This document shows positions 34,536-47,858 of a stretch of DNA of 64,000 nucleotides, piece after piece; position 1 is the stretch's first letter; every line of letters begins with the position of its first letter. The notes below the pieces were generated by a model that did no database searches, was not told the origin of the DNA, and saw only the letters and a program-made list of their open reading frames with translations. Source of the DNA: Chamaea fasciata (lineage: Eukaryota > Chordata > Aves > Passeriformes > Sylviidae); contig JARCOQ010000002.1 of NCBI GenBank assembly GCA_029207755.1, positions 1,054,001 to 1,118,000 of the forward strand, read 5' to 3'. The position numbers and the translations under genes are program-made.

Positions 34536-36914
34536 CTCTTCACATCAGCCTGTGTTGTTACTCAAGTAATCCATGGACAAGACAAGCCCGAGTACCAGCC
34601 CTGTTTTCCTTGTTTCTGGCTTCCAGCTGGATGTGGAGTCATTGATTGCTGACCTTTGAGCACAGTGGTCCATATTGCTTTAAACCCATTTAGACGCGTA
34701 TGCTTGATTGTAATTATTGCCTTAATATGTAACTGCAAGGTTTTGATAGACTCGTTCAGAGCCTCCAAAAAGGAAAGAAGTGTAAAATGGATTTACATGT
34801 TCCAAGACCAGGAGGGACTGACATAATCCTCTGTTTGGATGAAAGACCCTCCTGAAGCTTGGAACTGAGCATTTGTTTTCGGTCTTTTGGAAACAATTAA
34901 TATTCAAATAAAGATATCGAGTCCAAGATTTTTTAAATCCTGATGGATCCTTCTGATGTGTGCTTGGAAAGCTCTTCTGTATTGGCCTGGCCTTTTATCT
35001 GCTCAGTCTTCAGATGCTTCTGTTTTATCTATTTCTGAACTTCCAGAACTCCAGAAAGCCTTTCAGCCCAGTTTAATATGGAATAAGGCAGAAAAGCGTG
35101 GTTTGATTCCAGACCAAGTCGGTCAGGCAACAGTTAGATAAGTATAATTAGACTTGTAATTGGAATGCGTTGTAGACAATTAGTTTTTGTAAATGTGCGT
35201 AATTTAATCCCAAGTAAAGGGTCAGGAGGACCTTGCTGTGAAAGAGGTTAAGGAGTAACATGTATAAATTTCCAGGCCTTCTGCTGCTCATGTCTGACAC
35301 AGCTGGAGAGGAGCATGTCCATCTTCCCAATGGCAGCAAAAAAATCCACCCTCCGCAAGGTGAGTCAGGGCTCCTGTTCTGCCTCTGTCTCCCGGTATCC
35401 ATTCCAAGAACAGCCTTAATAAATCCATGGCGGGTGCTATGGCAGCAGTGATTGATAGAATCCCCCATGAAAAACCAAAGTCTGTGAGATAACAAGACCC
35501 ACTCTGTGGGAGTCCGCTCAGCTTTTTGTAGGGAAGCTCCTGAGAAATGGGATCCGAGCTCATCCCAAACTCGACTCGTGCTCTCTGTGGCAAAGGGCAG
35601 CAGGATCTCACCCGTGTGGTTACACGGTGGCACGCGGGATGTTTTCCTTCCTGCAACCCTTTTGTCAGGAAAGAGGCAGCCCTTCGGCCTCCAAGGTCAG
35701 CCCAGGAAAAGGGCCTGCTTCCCAGACATGTGGTACTCATTTGCTTGGAATTTTTGACACCACTTATTACAACCCGGTGCAGCTGCAAGTTCCTTCCCAG
35801 GCTCTTGGTTTTGGGGTGGGATTGAGTGGTAAGGGAGAAATGCCCCAACTTCTCCCTGGAATCTCACAGCACAGCTTGCATGCGGAGTGAGGTGCTCAGG
35901 GAATACATTCCCAGGGTTTAACAGCTCCTGCGTCATTATGGTTGGCCTCTATGGCTTTAGGAAAACAACCTCAGTGTGTTGGAGTCCCCGAGAATGAGTC
36001 GGCGGTGCTGGTGACCGGCTGCACCTGGGCTTTGCCAGAGTTCTCCGTGTTATTTATGGCTCAGGGGCTGCACTGTGCATGACCCGGGTTCTCTCAGCAC
36101 ACGTGTTGGGGCTGGGGGTGCATTCCATGGAAGGAGTGGGCAAAGGGGACTCGCAGCTCAGGACCAGTCGGCTACAGCAAATGCAAGGCCTGGAAGAGCA
36201 GGTTCTGGTTTCTTGCCTTCTGCTGGAATAGCAGGAGCGGTGTAACCGTGTGATTAACAGCGAGAGTCCAAAAGTAGCAGCATAATAAATACTGGGAATT
36301 CAAAGGAAACCTCAGCTTCTGGCAGTTACAGAGTTTGTGCAGCAGAGAGATGGAGCTTCTGACTCCAGTGTTATTTGTGACCTACTTGGAACTGAAATGT
36401 TGCAAGAGACTGTTTGTTTAATACTCAATTGCTGGTTTTTTTTTTAAAGTCACACCGTATTCAGGTTAAATACAATCCTTTGAACATGGACTGATAGATA
36501 AACATTTCTCCTCAGAAAATTCCATCAGTTCTTGTTGTCTTAATTTTTACTGCCAGCAAGTGCTCAGTGTGTTCCTTCTTCTTCCATTGCAAAAACCCCC
36601 GCCCCGAACCTCCATAACCTTTCCTATCATGTATCCAATATTTTATAGAGCAATCACAAAGGGTAGTAAATTGAGTAAAACATACTATCCTTGGCAGGAT
36701 TTCCCTTATGACTAAATCCAATATGAACAAAGAGGACAAGGGCAAATAACTTCACTTATTCAGGTCATTTTTCATAAGAATCATAAAAATTAGATAGAAA
36801 AGGCCTATTAGATTATCTCTCCTCTCTTCCATTTTGCCAGTTCTGGCTTGTTCTCTACACTAACCTTGTGAAATTTTACTTGTCTGCATGGAAGAAAGAT
36901 AATTTTCCTGCTGA

Positions 36915-36935
36915 TTTTTTTTTTTTTTTTTTTTT
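36915..36935. repeat. Poly-T tract (21 bp)
   Basis: Uninterrupted T run, followed by a short ATGG repeat. Confidence 0.9.
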
Positions 36936-39057
36936 GAGTGGAAGATGGATGGATGGTTTTTCCATCTGGGCTAGAAAATACTTCTTGTGCGTCTACAAGG
37001 CTCATTTTTAATTTCCACAACTGTGTCCTCTTCAACAGTTTTCTGTTCCTCTTTTTGGGCGCCGTGATCTTATCGTGAGGCGTTTCCTAAGCTTGGGCCC
37101 ATGTTTTTAATTCCACCCCATTATTCCAGTTGTTCAAGTATTGGAATAACCCTGAGGCCATCTGTAACAATTTCACCCCATTGTGTTTCTGCCCTTCAAG
37201 TGCTCGCCAGGATTAATGTACCAACAACAACAGATTGTTCTTGCTCTATAGTGGGAAATGTTTGTAAATGCTCTTCAGATTAAAATAATTTAAAATCCTC
37301 TTAAAAAAGATGTTCCCTCCCCAAGAGAACTGCCAGGGAAGTATGCATGAGATGACTTAAACCACCCAAGACAATAAAAACTAAACCTCTTACAATGGTA
37401 AAGGACCATGAAGAGTTGGAGAGAAGCTGTCAGTGCAGCAGCTCTAGAGCTTGTGTTTAACTCCACACGTGTGGTTTAATTGCTGTCCTGAGCTTCTCAC
37501 GAGTTGAAGAAAGCAGTGGGATGTTTTTTGACATTTGTTGCTCTAAGTTAAAGTTGTGTCAGTGTCCAAAAAATGCTAAAATGAATTCGGGTTTGGAAGG
37601 AGTTAATGTTTAAGGCGTGTGTGTGCTTACCTGCCAAGCTTGTGTAGGTCCCTCTGGATGGCCCTGCCCTTCAGGAGTGTCCCCTGCCCTGCTCAGCTCT
37701 CAGGAGCAGTGGTCTGATGGAGTTAAAACGGTTTGGCACCGTGTTGGAGCGGGCACTGTGGGGTATCCTATGGATGCTGTGCCAGCAGCTCTGGGACCAC
37801 ACACGTCTGTCATCTTCACCTCTTCAGCACCTCAAGAGTAAACTGCTGGGAGTGGAATTTTGGAGGGAAAATAAGGGAAAGGAAGGTGGCCAGCTCAGTC
37901 AGGGGGGAATTATGTGCCTTAGTCTGCTCTCATCCTGAAGGAGGACTTGGATCTCCCCATCGTCTGCCGGGTTCCTGAATTACTGTAGACTCCTGGGTGA
38001 CGTTAGGGAAATCAGGCAAGTCTATAATTCATGAACAGGAGATATATTGAATGTGACAGGGAAAACAAAGAGAAATTAGGATCCACAGAATGAGCATTTG
38101 TGACAGCAGCAGAGGATTCTTGGAAGCTGGTTGTGGATCTTAGTGGAACTGATGTGCTGCTATAATAAAGGGAAATAAACCTTTAATACGTAATAAGGTG
38201 GCCTTTTTTGAGAATTGGTTTTTTGATAAATGTGTTTGGTTATATTTTAGTCTAAAAAATAGGGTCTCCTGGTCAGGCGTAGAAGAAAAGAAGGTTTTAT
38301 CCTTAACAACATCCATAATAGCCCTTCTCTGTCTCTATGGCCACATCTTATGTGTTGATGCCACTCCTGGGCATGCTGCATCCTGATCCCTGTGTGGGCA
38401 CACAGATCTGAGGGATGCTCTCCCTGTTCTCTGTAGCTCTTGCGTTGTGAAGTTTGCCTGTCTTTTAAAGTGCAAGAGGGGACTACGGTCCGTGGTGACA
38501 CACGGGGATTTTACTTAAAAGTACTCCCGTTTTGGGAGAGTGGTTTCACTGTGAAATAAAACTGGCATCCTTTTGCTCTGTTCTCCATAAAATCCATGGA
38601 TGGGAGGGTGGCCATGTACAGGCTTGCTGTACATTAATTTTGTTTGTAAAAGCCCTGTAATTATACAGCTCTCCTGCCAATTTGGCACAGGAGGACAAGT
38701 AAAATCCCAAGCGGAATGCTTTCCCCATGCAAAGTCTTTCTGTGGGGTTTTTTTCCTCCCTTAGCTTGAACATAATAACCTGATTGGCAAACCATTTAAA
38801 AAAATGAATTGCAGGGCTTCCCGTGTGAAATGATTGGCTCCACAGGAGTTATGGCTTTTGCATACGTGGGGGAAAAATCCAACTGTGCTGCCGAGATCCG
38901 CTGGGATGTCCTCTTGGAGAGCCTGCCAGGCTGCAGTGACCTGGAATGCATCCAGCTGGTGCGTCACCTCTGCTACCAGCGCTGCATTTCTTCAGCTTTT
39001 AACTCAATTCCTGCTCTCAGTGGCAGCTGCTTCATTCTTCTGCCAGAGATAGCTTCG

Positions 39058-39084
39058 GGAGGGGGGGGAAAAAAAAAAAGGGGA
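39058..39084. repeat. G-run / A-run purine tract
   Basis: About 10 G, then 11 A, then GGGG. Confidence 0.85.
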
Positions 39085-39409
39085 GGCACAAATAAAGGGG
39101 TTGTTTGGAATATCGGGTCTAAACATAGATGATGGTGATGGCTGGTTCCATTTGTAGCTTCTGAAAGAAACGAGGCTTATCCAGCAGTGACACCTGCTCC
39201 TCGGCTGCCTCCCCACAGGTTGTGAGTGCAGGGGTCGGCTTCGGCCGAATTTTCATTACGAACCAAGCTTTGCTCCAAGGCTTTGGTGTTTGGTGGATGG
39301 GGCCCTTTGGAGCTCAGTGGTGATTTCTTTCTGGCCACTGGCTGCAGGCAAAGCGTGGGAGCGGGAGAGGTGGAGAAGCGAGTGCCTTGCTGCTGTGTGA
39401 GCTCTGGTG

Positions 39410-39980
39410 GAAGGGCCGAGAATTAAAATCGTGGCCAAACCAGGCTGCAGCGGCTGCCCGTCTCCGAGAGAGGCCTACCTTGTGTCGGCGGGCAGGCTCC
39501 CGCCAGGGGAATGTCTTCTCCTGCTCCGTTCCCACCTCTCCTTGCGCTGCCACGACCATTTGTGGATCGCTGAGGCTTAGGGAACGTTTGTGGCCGTGTT
39601 CTTTGGAGCTTAGATGGGCTTAAGGCGGCCGTGAGGGCGAAGGCCGGCGCGGAGCCCGCCTGAGGCGCGAGTGGCTCCGGCGGCCCACAAAGCCGCTTTG
39701 CCTTAAGGAGCCTGGCTCCGGGCAGGATTATCCCCGTGCCCGGGAGAGCCAGGAGAGCCAAGCGGGCATGGAAGTGTCTCTGGGAGGAGGATCAGCACCT
39801 CGGGGTCACCGTCAGCGCCTGAGCAAAGGCGAAGCACTCAGCTCGAGTCCTCGGGGTTTCTCTCGGGCTTTAGAGCCGGACGGGTCCGGGTGGAAGGGAC
39901 GGGCAGGGATCATCCCGGCCGCTCGGCTGATCCACCCCGTGTTCCTGAGGGCATGGCCCGAGGGCCGCTGACACGCTTGA
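39410..39980. promoter_or_regulatory. Isolated intronic CpG-rich block
   Basis: CpG density rises sharply ('aaggccggcgcggagcccgc', 'gacgggtccgggtgg') compared with AT-rich flanks. No CR1 or tandem repeat explains it. It could be an alternative promoter or an enhancer. Confidence 0.5.
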
Positions 39981-40396
39981 GGCGCTGACCACCCCTGCAG
40001 GAAGCCGCTTGCAGCGTTTGACCACCCTCTGGGGAAAGAAACACCTCCGGATGTCCAGCCTGAAGCGGCCAGTGGGACAGCCCTCCCTTGCCTGGCTCTT
40101 TGACTTGGCCCCATTTGGGATCTGGCGGGAACGTTTGAGGGTTTAGCGATGGGGAAATGCTCTGGCTGCAGAGCTCTTTAAGACGCCCTCCCAGGGTCTG
40201 CGGGGAGCTCTCGGCCGAGGGAAGTAAACTGGTGACCTGGAAAAAGAAAATGAAGGGAACAAGATTAGTCTGCTCGACTAATGGGAACGCCATCCTGGGA
40301 TTTGTTTTGATTCCTGTCAAAGTAGCAGCCTGAAAGACTTGATGCAGGGAAAATCTGTGTTTTGTAATTGGAGAGAAAAAAATACACACTTTCGAG

Positions 40397-40428
<32 letters not shown>

Positions 40429-40430
40429 GT
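40397..40430. repeat. (AC)n(AT)n microsatellite
   Basis: About 10 AC followed by about 6 AT dinucleotides. Confidence 0.92.
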
Positions 40431-42784
40431 CAAGAATATAGAGATTGGTTCCTGGGTGGAGCTCTGGGAGTGCTTTGGAGAGGCTACTCTGCATGATATC
40501 CTTTATTTAGCAACTGTCATGCCCGATTGTAGGATCTGTAGTGATAGAACCCGTCCTGGGAAACGTCTGAAATCCAGAATCATGAAATATTTAGTGGACC
40601 GTTCACTGCTAATGGGCTCCAGCCCTGCGCCAGCACCGCAGGATCAGGAACAAAAGGCTCTGTGTACCAGCGCCAAGCTGCCTGAGACCGCTCTGAGTTT
40701 GTTCAAGTCTTATTTCAGGTTTTATCAAAAGCAAAATCTGAGTCCAGCAAGGCAGGGTTTGGTTGGCTGAAACCAGCAAAAGCTTGTTTTATTTTCCTTG
40801 CTCGGAGGAAACCTGGGATATGTCATGTGTGGCATACACAGAAGTGAGTTATTTTTTTTTTTTTCAGCAGCAGATAAATTGATGTGAGAAAAAATACACA
40901 GTATTGATTTTCCTTTTCCTGTGGCTTTTGAGAGGTTGTTAATGCAGCGAGTACACAAGAGCACTCATATGTCTGTCTGCACGGTAATCGCTAATAAATT
41001 GACTTTCTTAAAAACAATTTTTAGTCTGTAGTTTCAGTGACTTGATTTGTGGAGTAGATGATATCTCCTGGCACATAATTACTCATTTTTGGGCCGTGTA
41101 AAAGGGGGGAGGATAAATTTTCCTGCATTATCTGTAGCACTGAACATCTCTCCTATTACTCATACAAGTTTTTTCTCTGTGTCTTCTTCCTTACTGTAGC
41201 TGAGCAAGGAGGTTTTTAAGGATCAGAGGCTTTTTTTCAGTGTTGAAATTTACAGTACAGACACTTTCTAGAGCTAATTCTTGTGCGTACTGACACAGCA
41301 GTGGTCATGATCGTGACAAGGACAATGATTTATACTCAGGGGACCAACGATTCGTTTCTCTCAGTGTCTCCAGAGTGACTGCAGGGAACTTGTTTTCCTT
41401 TGGGAGGAAAAAGCCCAAACCTGCAGTAGGACCCATGGTGATAATCACTTTACCAGGACAAGGGGAGCAGTTTGATGACATGTGACAGGATGTGACATGC
41501 AAGGCCCTGTCAGTCTGGTGGTGGTGATGATGTGAGGATGCTGAGGAAGGCAGTGGGTCGGAGCTGACCCATGGAGTGGGATGAGGTGTTGATCCGTGCC
41601 GGGGGAATTGTGGTGGATGTCCAGTGGAAGCACTTCTGATGCAGAGGAGGGCACATGGTGATTCTTAGGAATCACTGATGTTCATGGACACTTCGGTGTT
41701 GCTCTTTGTTCGTGCTGTTCTGGGCTTGCAGTCAAAATTTGGTGGACGTTAATATTTTCTTCCCATTATTCCGTGCAGGATTGCTTTGTGTCCAGTTTCT
41801 CCTGGATATGGTCTGCACAGTCAGTGTTATCTGGGATTTGTTGTCCCAGAGGTTTTGTTCTAAAGCCTCGTAGGTTGCCATGGTGGCACAGGGTCCATGT
41901 TGAGAAGAGACAGACATTGATTATGTTGCTTTGAGGTGACTTATTCCCAATAGCTCCTTATCCTGGCAGTCATCTGGTGATCTTAGTTCTCATGACAGTG
42001 CTCCTTCTTCGGTATCGTTCCTGACAGGATTTTCCTGATTATTCCTTTGGTCTTTGCTGTTGTTCTAATTTCCCACCTATTTTTTAGCCACTCTTCTGGT
42101 TTTTGGTCTCTCTTCCCATGGTGGCTCTCAAAGTCCTGCCAAATCACACATCTCCACTCAGAAACCTTTCTATGGAGGAGCAGTGAGTCTGTGAAGGAGC
42201 AGTGACTGCATTGTGAGGTACGGAGTGAAATTTAGGACTTGTCACTCTTGCACATTCGCAGCATTGCTTCCCCCCCCCCCTTTATGTCCTGTTTACAGTG
42301 CAAATGGTTTCTGCAGGAGGGCCGTGGACATCTGTGTGTTTGGCTGTTTATTGCAGAAGGCTTTTAGTGGGTCAAGGAAGCACACGGAGGGGAGCTTTTG
42401 GAGTGGCCTGTGAAATGATTCTGCTTAGCTTTGTTTTAGCACTTCTTGCACAAACCTCTGCTCCCTCCCCTTGGGTCGCAGCTTTCCAAGCTGTGCCAGC
42501 AAAAGCAGAGTCAGGCTCTGCTAAACTCAAATAAAGCACGGGGACACATTTAATTTGCATTTGTGCAGAGGTGCTTAATTACAAACACCTCTCCTCCTGC
42601 CGCAGTTCCCCTGGTAGTTCCTTGATTGCTCCCAGTAGGGAGCTGAGCACCTCTGAGGGTGGATGTTGTTCCCTTGGATTTAGGAAGGTTTTCCACATGC
42701 CTAGGAGTGGCGTGCTGTGAGATGGATGAGTGAAGGTCAGTGGTTTGATGTTCCCAGAGGGCTGGTCATTACAGGATATAATCA

Positions 42785-42905
42785 CGGGATCATAGAATAT
42801 CCCGAGTTGGAAGGGACCCACAAGGATCATGGTGTCCAAATCCTGGCCATGCTCAGGACAACCCCAAGGGTCCCACCATGAATCCCACCCCAAGGGAACC
42901 CTTCC
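42785..42905 (-). mobile_element. CR1 LINE 3'-end fragment (different subfamily)
   Basis: 'atcatagaatatcccgagtt' then 'ggaagggacccacaaggatc' and 'ggccatgctcaggacaaccc', a CR1 subfamily distinct from most copies here. Confidence 0.85.
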
Positions 42906-44257
42906 TGAGGGTTCACAGTGGGACCAACACTTCGTCTCTCAAGGATTTGGTAGGTGGGGTAGCATGCACCATCTATAAACCCATGGGTGAATTGGAAGGA
43001 AAGCTTGTGGTGAGACAGGAAAAACAACCCCAAACCTGAGCTATTGCCTGAGGAAACATGGGAATCCCCATTAGAAAGATTTGGATTAGAAAACACATCT
43101 GCCAGGAGTTTGGCTCTTGGAATTCCATCAGGGAAGTCCCACCTTATTTTCTTCTAAAGATCAAAAAAACCCCAAAACAACAACAACAACAACAACAAAA
43201 ACCTCCTACCACCAAAAAACCCACCAAAATTTATCCTGAAAACACATTGCATGTCTGTATTATTTGTATGCCTAGAACTGGACATCCTCTTGCATTGCAC
43301 CCATATCCTCTCAAGAGATGGTCCCAGGATATTCCAGGTCCTACTTTGGACATGCAAGCCTTAGATCCAACTTGGAAATTGTCAGGGAAGCATTTTCTAC
43401 TGCAATACAAATATCCCCTTCTCACCCCCTCAAGAAACATTAAAGCCTGTTTGGAGGAGTGAAAGTGCAGTACAACATTTAGTTCTAAATTGAAGATTTC
43501 CAAGCTATGTTGACTTAGAGCATCTGTTAGTGAAACATGTCTGCTCTGCAGACAGTTTTTGTACTTGTGCTGTGCAAGCACATTTCACACAAGCACAGCA
43601 AATGTGCTGCTGAGAACAATCCAGCGGTGCTGCTTGGGTCATTTAGATGACTTAATAGGTCTTTTCTTTTTCCTTGCTATCTGTATTAAATCAATGATTC
43701 ATATAAATTATGCCAAAGGGAGTTAATTGCTATTGCATGGTATAAAAAGCTGCCAAACTAAGGGCAAAACTCTGATTGCGGTGCATGAAATAAAATGGAG
43801 CTGTGCTCTGATTGCTGAAAGCATAAAATGGCTGAACCTGTCACCCCTACCAAAACAGCCTGCACTGGAATTCCCGTGGAAACAGCGGCAGCAGAGGAAT
43901 TGTAGAAGCAAAGGTTTGGTGACTGTGGCGTGTTTGGAGGCTTTGGTACATTTGGATATTCTCCAGAACATGCAACAGACATTAAATGTGAAGTAGCCAG
44001 CTCAAAGAACTGTGCTTCTCCGGTGCCCGGATCTGCAGAGGAATTTAGGAATTGAACTTTGTTGGTTCAGTGGGAGTTGAGCTCCCAAATATCTCCGTGA
44101 GATTAGGCTGTGGTCTGTATAATATGGTTGATTTCTTATCTCTGCAAGAGGGGCACTGCTGCCATTCTCTCTTGTGGTTCCCCCAGCACATTTTCAGGGC
44201 TGTTTGAAGAGGAATTGCTGCTTCTCAGGCTCTGGAGTTCGATTGTAGCTTTTCTAG
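42906..44257. other. Intronic stretch, no gene seen
   Basis: Only the CAA microsatellite is recognisable. Confidence 0.5.
43175..43198. repeat. (CAA)n microsatellite
   Basis: Seven to eight CAA units. Confidence 0.9.
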
Positions 44258-44325
44258 CTTTTCAAGGTTGGACCTGATGATCTTGGCTGTCTGTTCCAGC
44301 CTTAAGGATTCCGTGGTTCTCAGAG
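44258..44325 (+). mobile_element. Short CR1 3'-tail relic
   Basis: 'ttggacctgatgatcttggc' then 'tgttccagccttaaggattc', the CR1 3' end. Confidence 0.7.
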
Positions 44326-44528
44326 GGAGGGTACAGCAAGGACACTTGAAGACAAGCTCAGGTGCTGCCCTTTGCTTTGGAGTATTTCTCACTGGAGCCA
44401 GTGGAGAGGCAAAAGAGGATCTGTCACGTGTTACTGAATTTGGATGTGCATTCTGCACCAAATCTGTCATGGCCCTTTCCCAGGGAAGCTGCATTTTACA
44501 TGGAACAAGGTAATACAATGAGAAGTTC

Positions 44529-44795
44529 ATGGAATCATGGAATGGCTTGGGTTGGAAAGGACCTTAAAGCTCATCCAGTTCTAACCCCCTGCCACGGGCA
44601 GGGGCACTTTCCACTACCCCAGCTTGCTCCATGTCCCGTCCAGCCTGGCCCTGGGCATTTCCAGGGATCCAGGGGCAGCCACAGCTTCTCTGGGCACCCT
44701 GTGCCAGGGCCTGCCCACCCTCACAGGGAAGAATTTGTTCCCAATATCCCATCCAACCCTGCCCTCTGGCAGTGGGAAGCCATTCCCCCTTGTTG
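44529..44795 (-). mobile_element. CR1 LINE 3'-end fragment (well preserved)
   Basis: 'catggaatcatggaatggct' then 'accttaaagctcatccag', 'ggatccaggggcagccacag' and 'cagtgggaagccattccccc'. Confidence 0.93.
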
Positions 44796-46204
44796 AATAA
44801 TGTGAGAGTTGAAACACTGCCTGCTGTATGAAGGAGAATGGAAAAAGATGAACTTTTAGGAATTGTTTGGAGCTAAGTCCGGGGTTTTTTTGTGCAAGGA
44901 AAAGTAGTTTTCAAATAGGAGTCAGCACTGGGAAATAAAATAGAGGAACGTGTGGAATATGTAGGTCTGGAGTAGGGTGGAGGAGGACAACGTCGGGGAG
45001 GTGTTGGCAGAGAGAAGTGTTTGGAATGAGGAGGTGGATTTGTTGGAGCCAGTGGGAAAGTTCAGGAGCACCACGACACACCAGAAACTTGGGAAGTGGC
45101 CATGCCGGAAATGAGGAAATCCACACTCTGCAGTGACTAAATAATTAATAAGGGACCATTTCTGGCCAGCTTGGTGACCTGACCTGACTGCAGGAACTGA
45201 ATGTGTGGGGTAAGGATTAACGTGCCTTAGGCAAGGTCCGTGCTGGGATTGGAACAGGAAATGATTAAAGTCCTTTGCAAAAGCTGGAGGAAAGCTCGTT
45301 ATTTGGCTCTAGTATTATCAGGAATTTTTATAATCCACGTGCAGTGTTCAGGAAGGTGAAGCAGTTGAGTGTTGGGGGGCTCCCCCCTATGATCTCTTTA
45401 AAAACTGGGGAATATTACTCTAAATTTTGGTGAGTTTTCCACCAGCACTGTAACACCTGTCCCTGTGTGGCATGGGGAATTAAATGAACAAAAATTAAGT
45501 CTACAGTGACAGAAATTGCCAGTGACTTCTAAGGGAAGGAGAGATTGGGACTGCTTCAAACAAGTGCTTAATAAACCCCAGTGAAAGAAATGTTGACTTA
45601 ACTCATTTTTAATTGCTTTTACGCTCTTAAGTGAGTTTGTTATTGAAAGTAATTAAAGGCCTTGAAAGATTGTGGGGAACTTTGGGAACACCTCTATGGA
45701 AAGGCAGTTACTCACCTTAAAATAATTTTTATTGCTACCTAATCTGTCTGAATCGCTCAATTAATTGCTTAATGAAGTGTGGTTCAGCACAGGGATGCTG
45801 CTCAGCTATGGCGGAACGTGTGTGCTTTGGGTGTAATGGAAGGCAAAACACCTGATAAATAGTCAATTGTTGCTTAGAGAAACTTTATGGATAAATAAAA
45901 AAAGACCGATCAGTTCTGTGAAGCCCCTTTTTAACCAGAACTCCTTTTCCCAAGACATACATGAGAACTGGAGTGCGTGAATTTTCTAGAGCTGAAAGGT
46001 TTCCTTGCAGAAACACAGTTTAAACAATGTTTTCATCAGTGTGGCTCAGCTGGTTTTTCAGATGGAAATAACTCCAGCAGGAAGTGTCTCTGTCAATATA
46101 ACAATCTCCAAATTGATTTTGTTGTCATGTTTCCATTGAGGACGGTGGAGGAAAGATTTCAACGCTGCAGTGGAAAAACATCCTGAAGGGATCCAGGGAT
46201 GTTC
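44796..46204. other. Intronic stretch, no gene seen
   Basis: AT-rich. 45.58-45.78 kb contains several TTAATTG/AATTAA homeodomain-like sites. No repeat recognised. Confidence 0.5.
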
Positions 46205-46442
46205 TTAACCTGGAATTCAGTTTGAGAGAGAGGACTCTGCCCCTGAGCTCAGGTGAGACCTCACCTGCAGAGCTGCCCCAGCCCTGGGCCAGCAGCACAA
46301 GGAGCTGGAGCTGCTGGAGAGAGCCCAGAGGAGGCCCCGGAGCTGCTGCAGGGCTGGAGCCGGGCTGGGAGAGCTGGGGGGGCTCACCTGGAGAGGAGAA
46401 GGCTCCAGGGAGAGACCCTTTAGGTACTGGAAGGGGCTCTCA
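46205..46442 (+). mobile_element. CR1 internal fragment, 3' truncated
   Basis: 'caggtgagacctcacctgca', 'gagctggagctgctggagag', 'ggctcacctggagaggagaa', then 'gtactggaaggggctc'. It stops before the 3' tail. Confidence 0.9.
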
Positions 46443-47780
46443 GTGCTTATGTCCTGTGCCCTATTGGTAGTAGCGTCTGTCTCCCCAAGCTCTGCTACTC
46501 AGCAATGCACTGAGCTGAATGGTTCTGATATTCCAATTATTCTGAGTTTGGAGATTGAAGGAAAACCCTTCTCAAAAGATGGCTCGTGTAAATTGAAGTA
46601 GATTATTAAACCAGACTAGAATTTACTGCCCTTTGCTTTTCTATGAAGTGAAAATCAAGAATGAGGGCATTTATCTCCAGGGTGTATTTTTCTGGATTGC
46701 AAACTTTGGCAGATGCGGTGCAGAGCGATATTTCTTGGCAGGCTGGCGTGTTTGAAAGACTGGTCTTAGGGAAACGAGTCTCTTTTAAATAAAGCTAAAT
46801 ATAAAAGCAAACCAGCTCTCACTCTGCTTAAGTCTCTCTTATCTGCTGGTAGGAGTTCAGATTAGAGTGTCTGACTTAAATACCTCGAATCCACCCGTCC
46901 TGCTGCTGCATCAACTCCCAGCTCAGCACCTGAAATCCAGGGCTGGACAGGGGCAGGGAGCCCAGTGCTGATATTTCAGCAGCAGTTGTCCTTTTCCTGC
47001 TCTTTGGCTCTGAAAGCAACCCCTCCAGTTTTCCAGGGGATTAGGCTCCTTTTTTTGTGTTTTAATCAGTAACTGTGAGTAAGTAAAAATGTGGACGGGA
47101 TTTGCCGCTTTTCCTAAGCTCGCTCTGCCCTTCTGGCCTTCTGCTGGCGTGCCCCAAGTGGGAAAGTTATTCTAAGGATACAGTAGAAGTGATGTCAAAG
47201 GGTTGTGTGGTCAGAGGTGACGTTCAGAGTCTTGATGTGTGTCACTTGTCTTTCTTGGGGGCCGAGCCAACAGGATGTTCCTGGAGGAAAGGACGATGCC
47301 CAACTTTGCCCAGTTTAACTATTTCCTCACTTTTCTGGCCTCTTGAGTTTTCACTTGGATCCTGCATGTAAAAAAAAAAAAATGAAGGAGGATCTTGGGA
47401 TATTTAGTACTCTGAAGTTCCAAGAACCATCTAATTCTCATTGCACACCTGGAGATGTTGAGTCACTGTGTGTTGTTCCATGGAGTTTTCCTGGAGGGAT
47501 GTTTTCCCATGGATGTGTGCAAAGTGCCGGGCTCTCCGGGCTGTGCTGGTCCAGCTCTCCCAGGGCCATCTGGTGAACCAGATCAGGGAACAGCAAACCC
47601 AGGTTATTTTTAACCTGGATCCCTTCCCTAATCCCGGTCTTGGTACAGCTCTGGGCCAGTCCTGGTGGCACAAAGGCAACTGCCAGGTTTAAAGGAGAGG
47701 AAAGATGGGAAGGCTCTTCCAGCCGGGAACAACCCTGTGGTTTCCTGCAATGTTCTCTGCCTTCCAGTATTATTTCTCTC

Positions 47781-47858
47781 CATGCCTTTATTTCCTGCTA
47801 AGTATTCATGCCTTTGTTTCCTGCTAGGTATTCATGCCTTTGTTTCCTGCTAGGTATT
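47781..47858. repeat. 26-bp tandem repeat, three copies
   Basis: Unit 'tttcctgctaggtattcatg' plus 'cctttg'; copies begin at 47781, 47807 and 47833 (CATG anchor). Copies 2 and 3 are almost identical. Confidence 0.88.

Larger units (their letters stand above)
34536..42784. other. Intronic stretch with one CpG-rich block
   Basis: Mostly AT-rich and unidentifiable. The exceptions are the T tract at 36915, the CpG-rich block at 39.4-40.0 kb and the CA/TA repeat at 40397. I see no CR1 copy in these 8 kb, an unusually clean run for this window. Confidence 0.5.
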
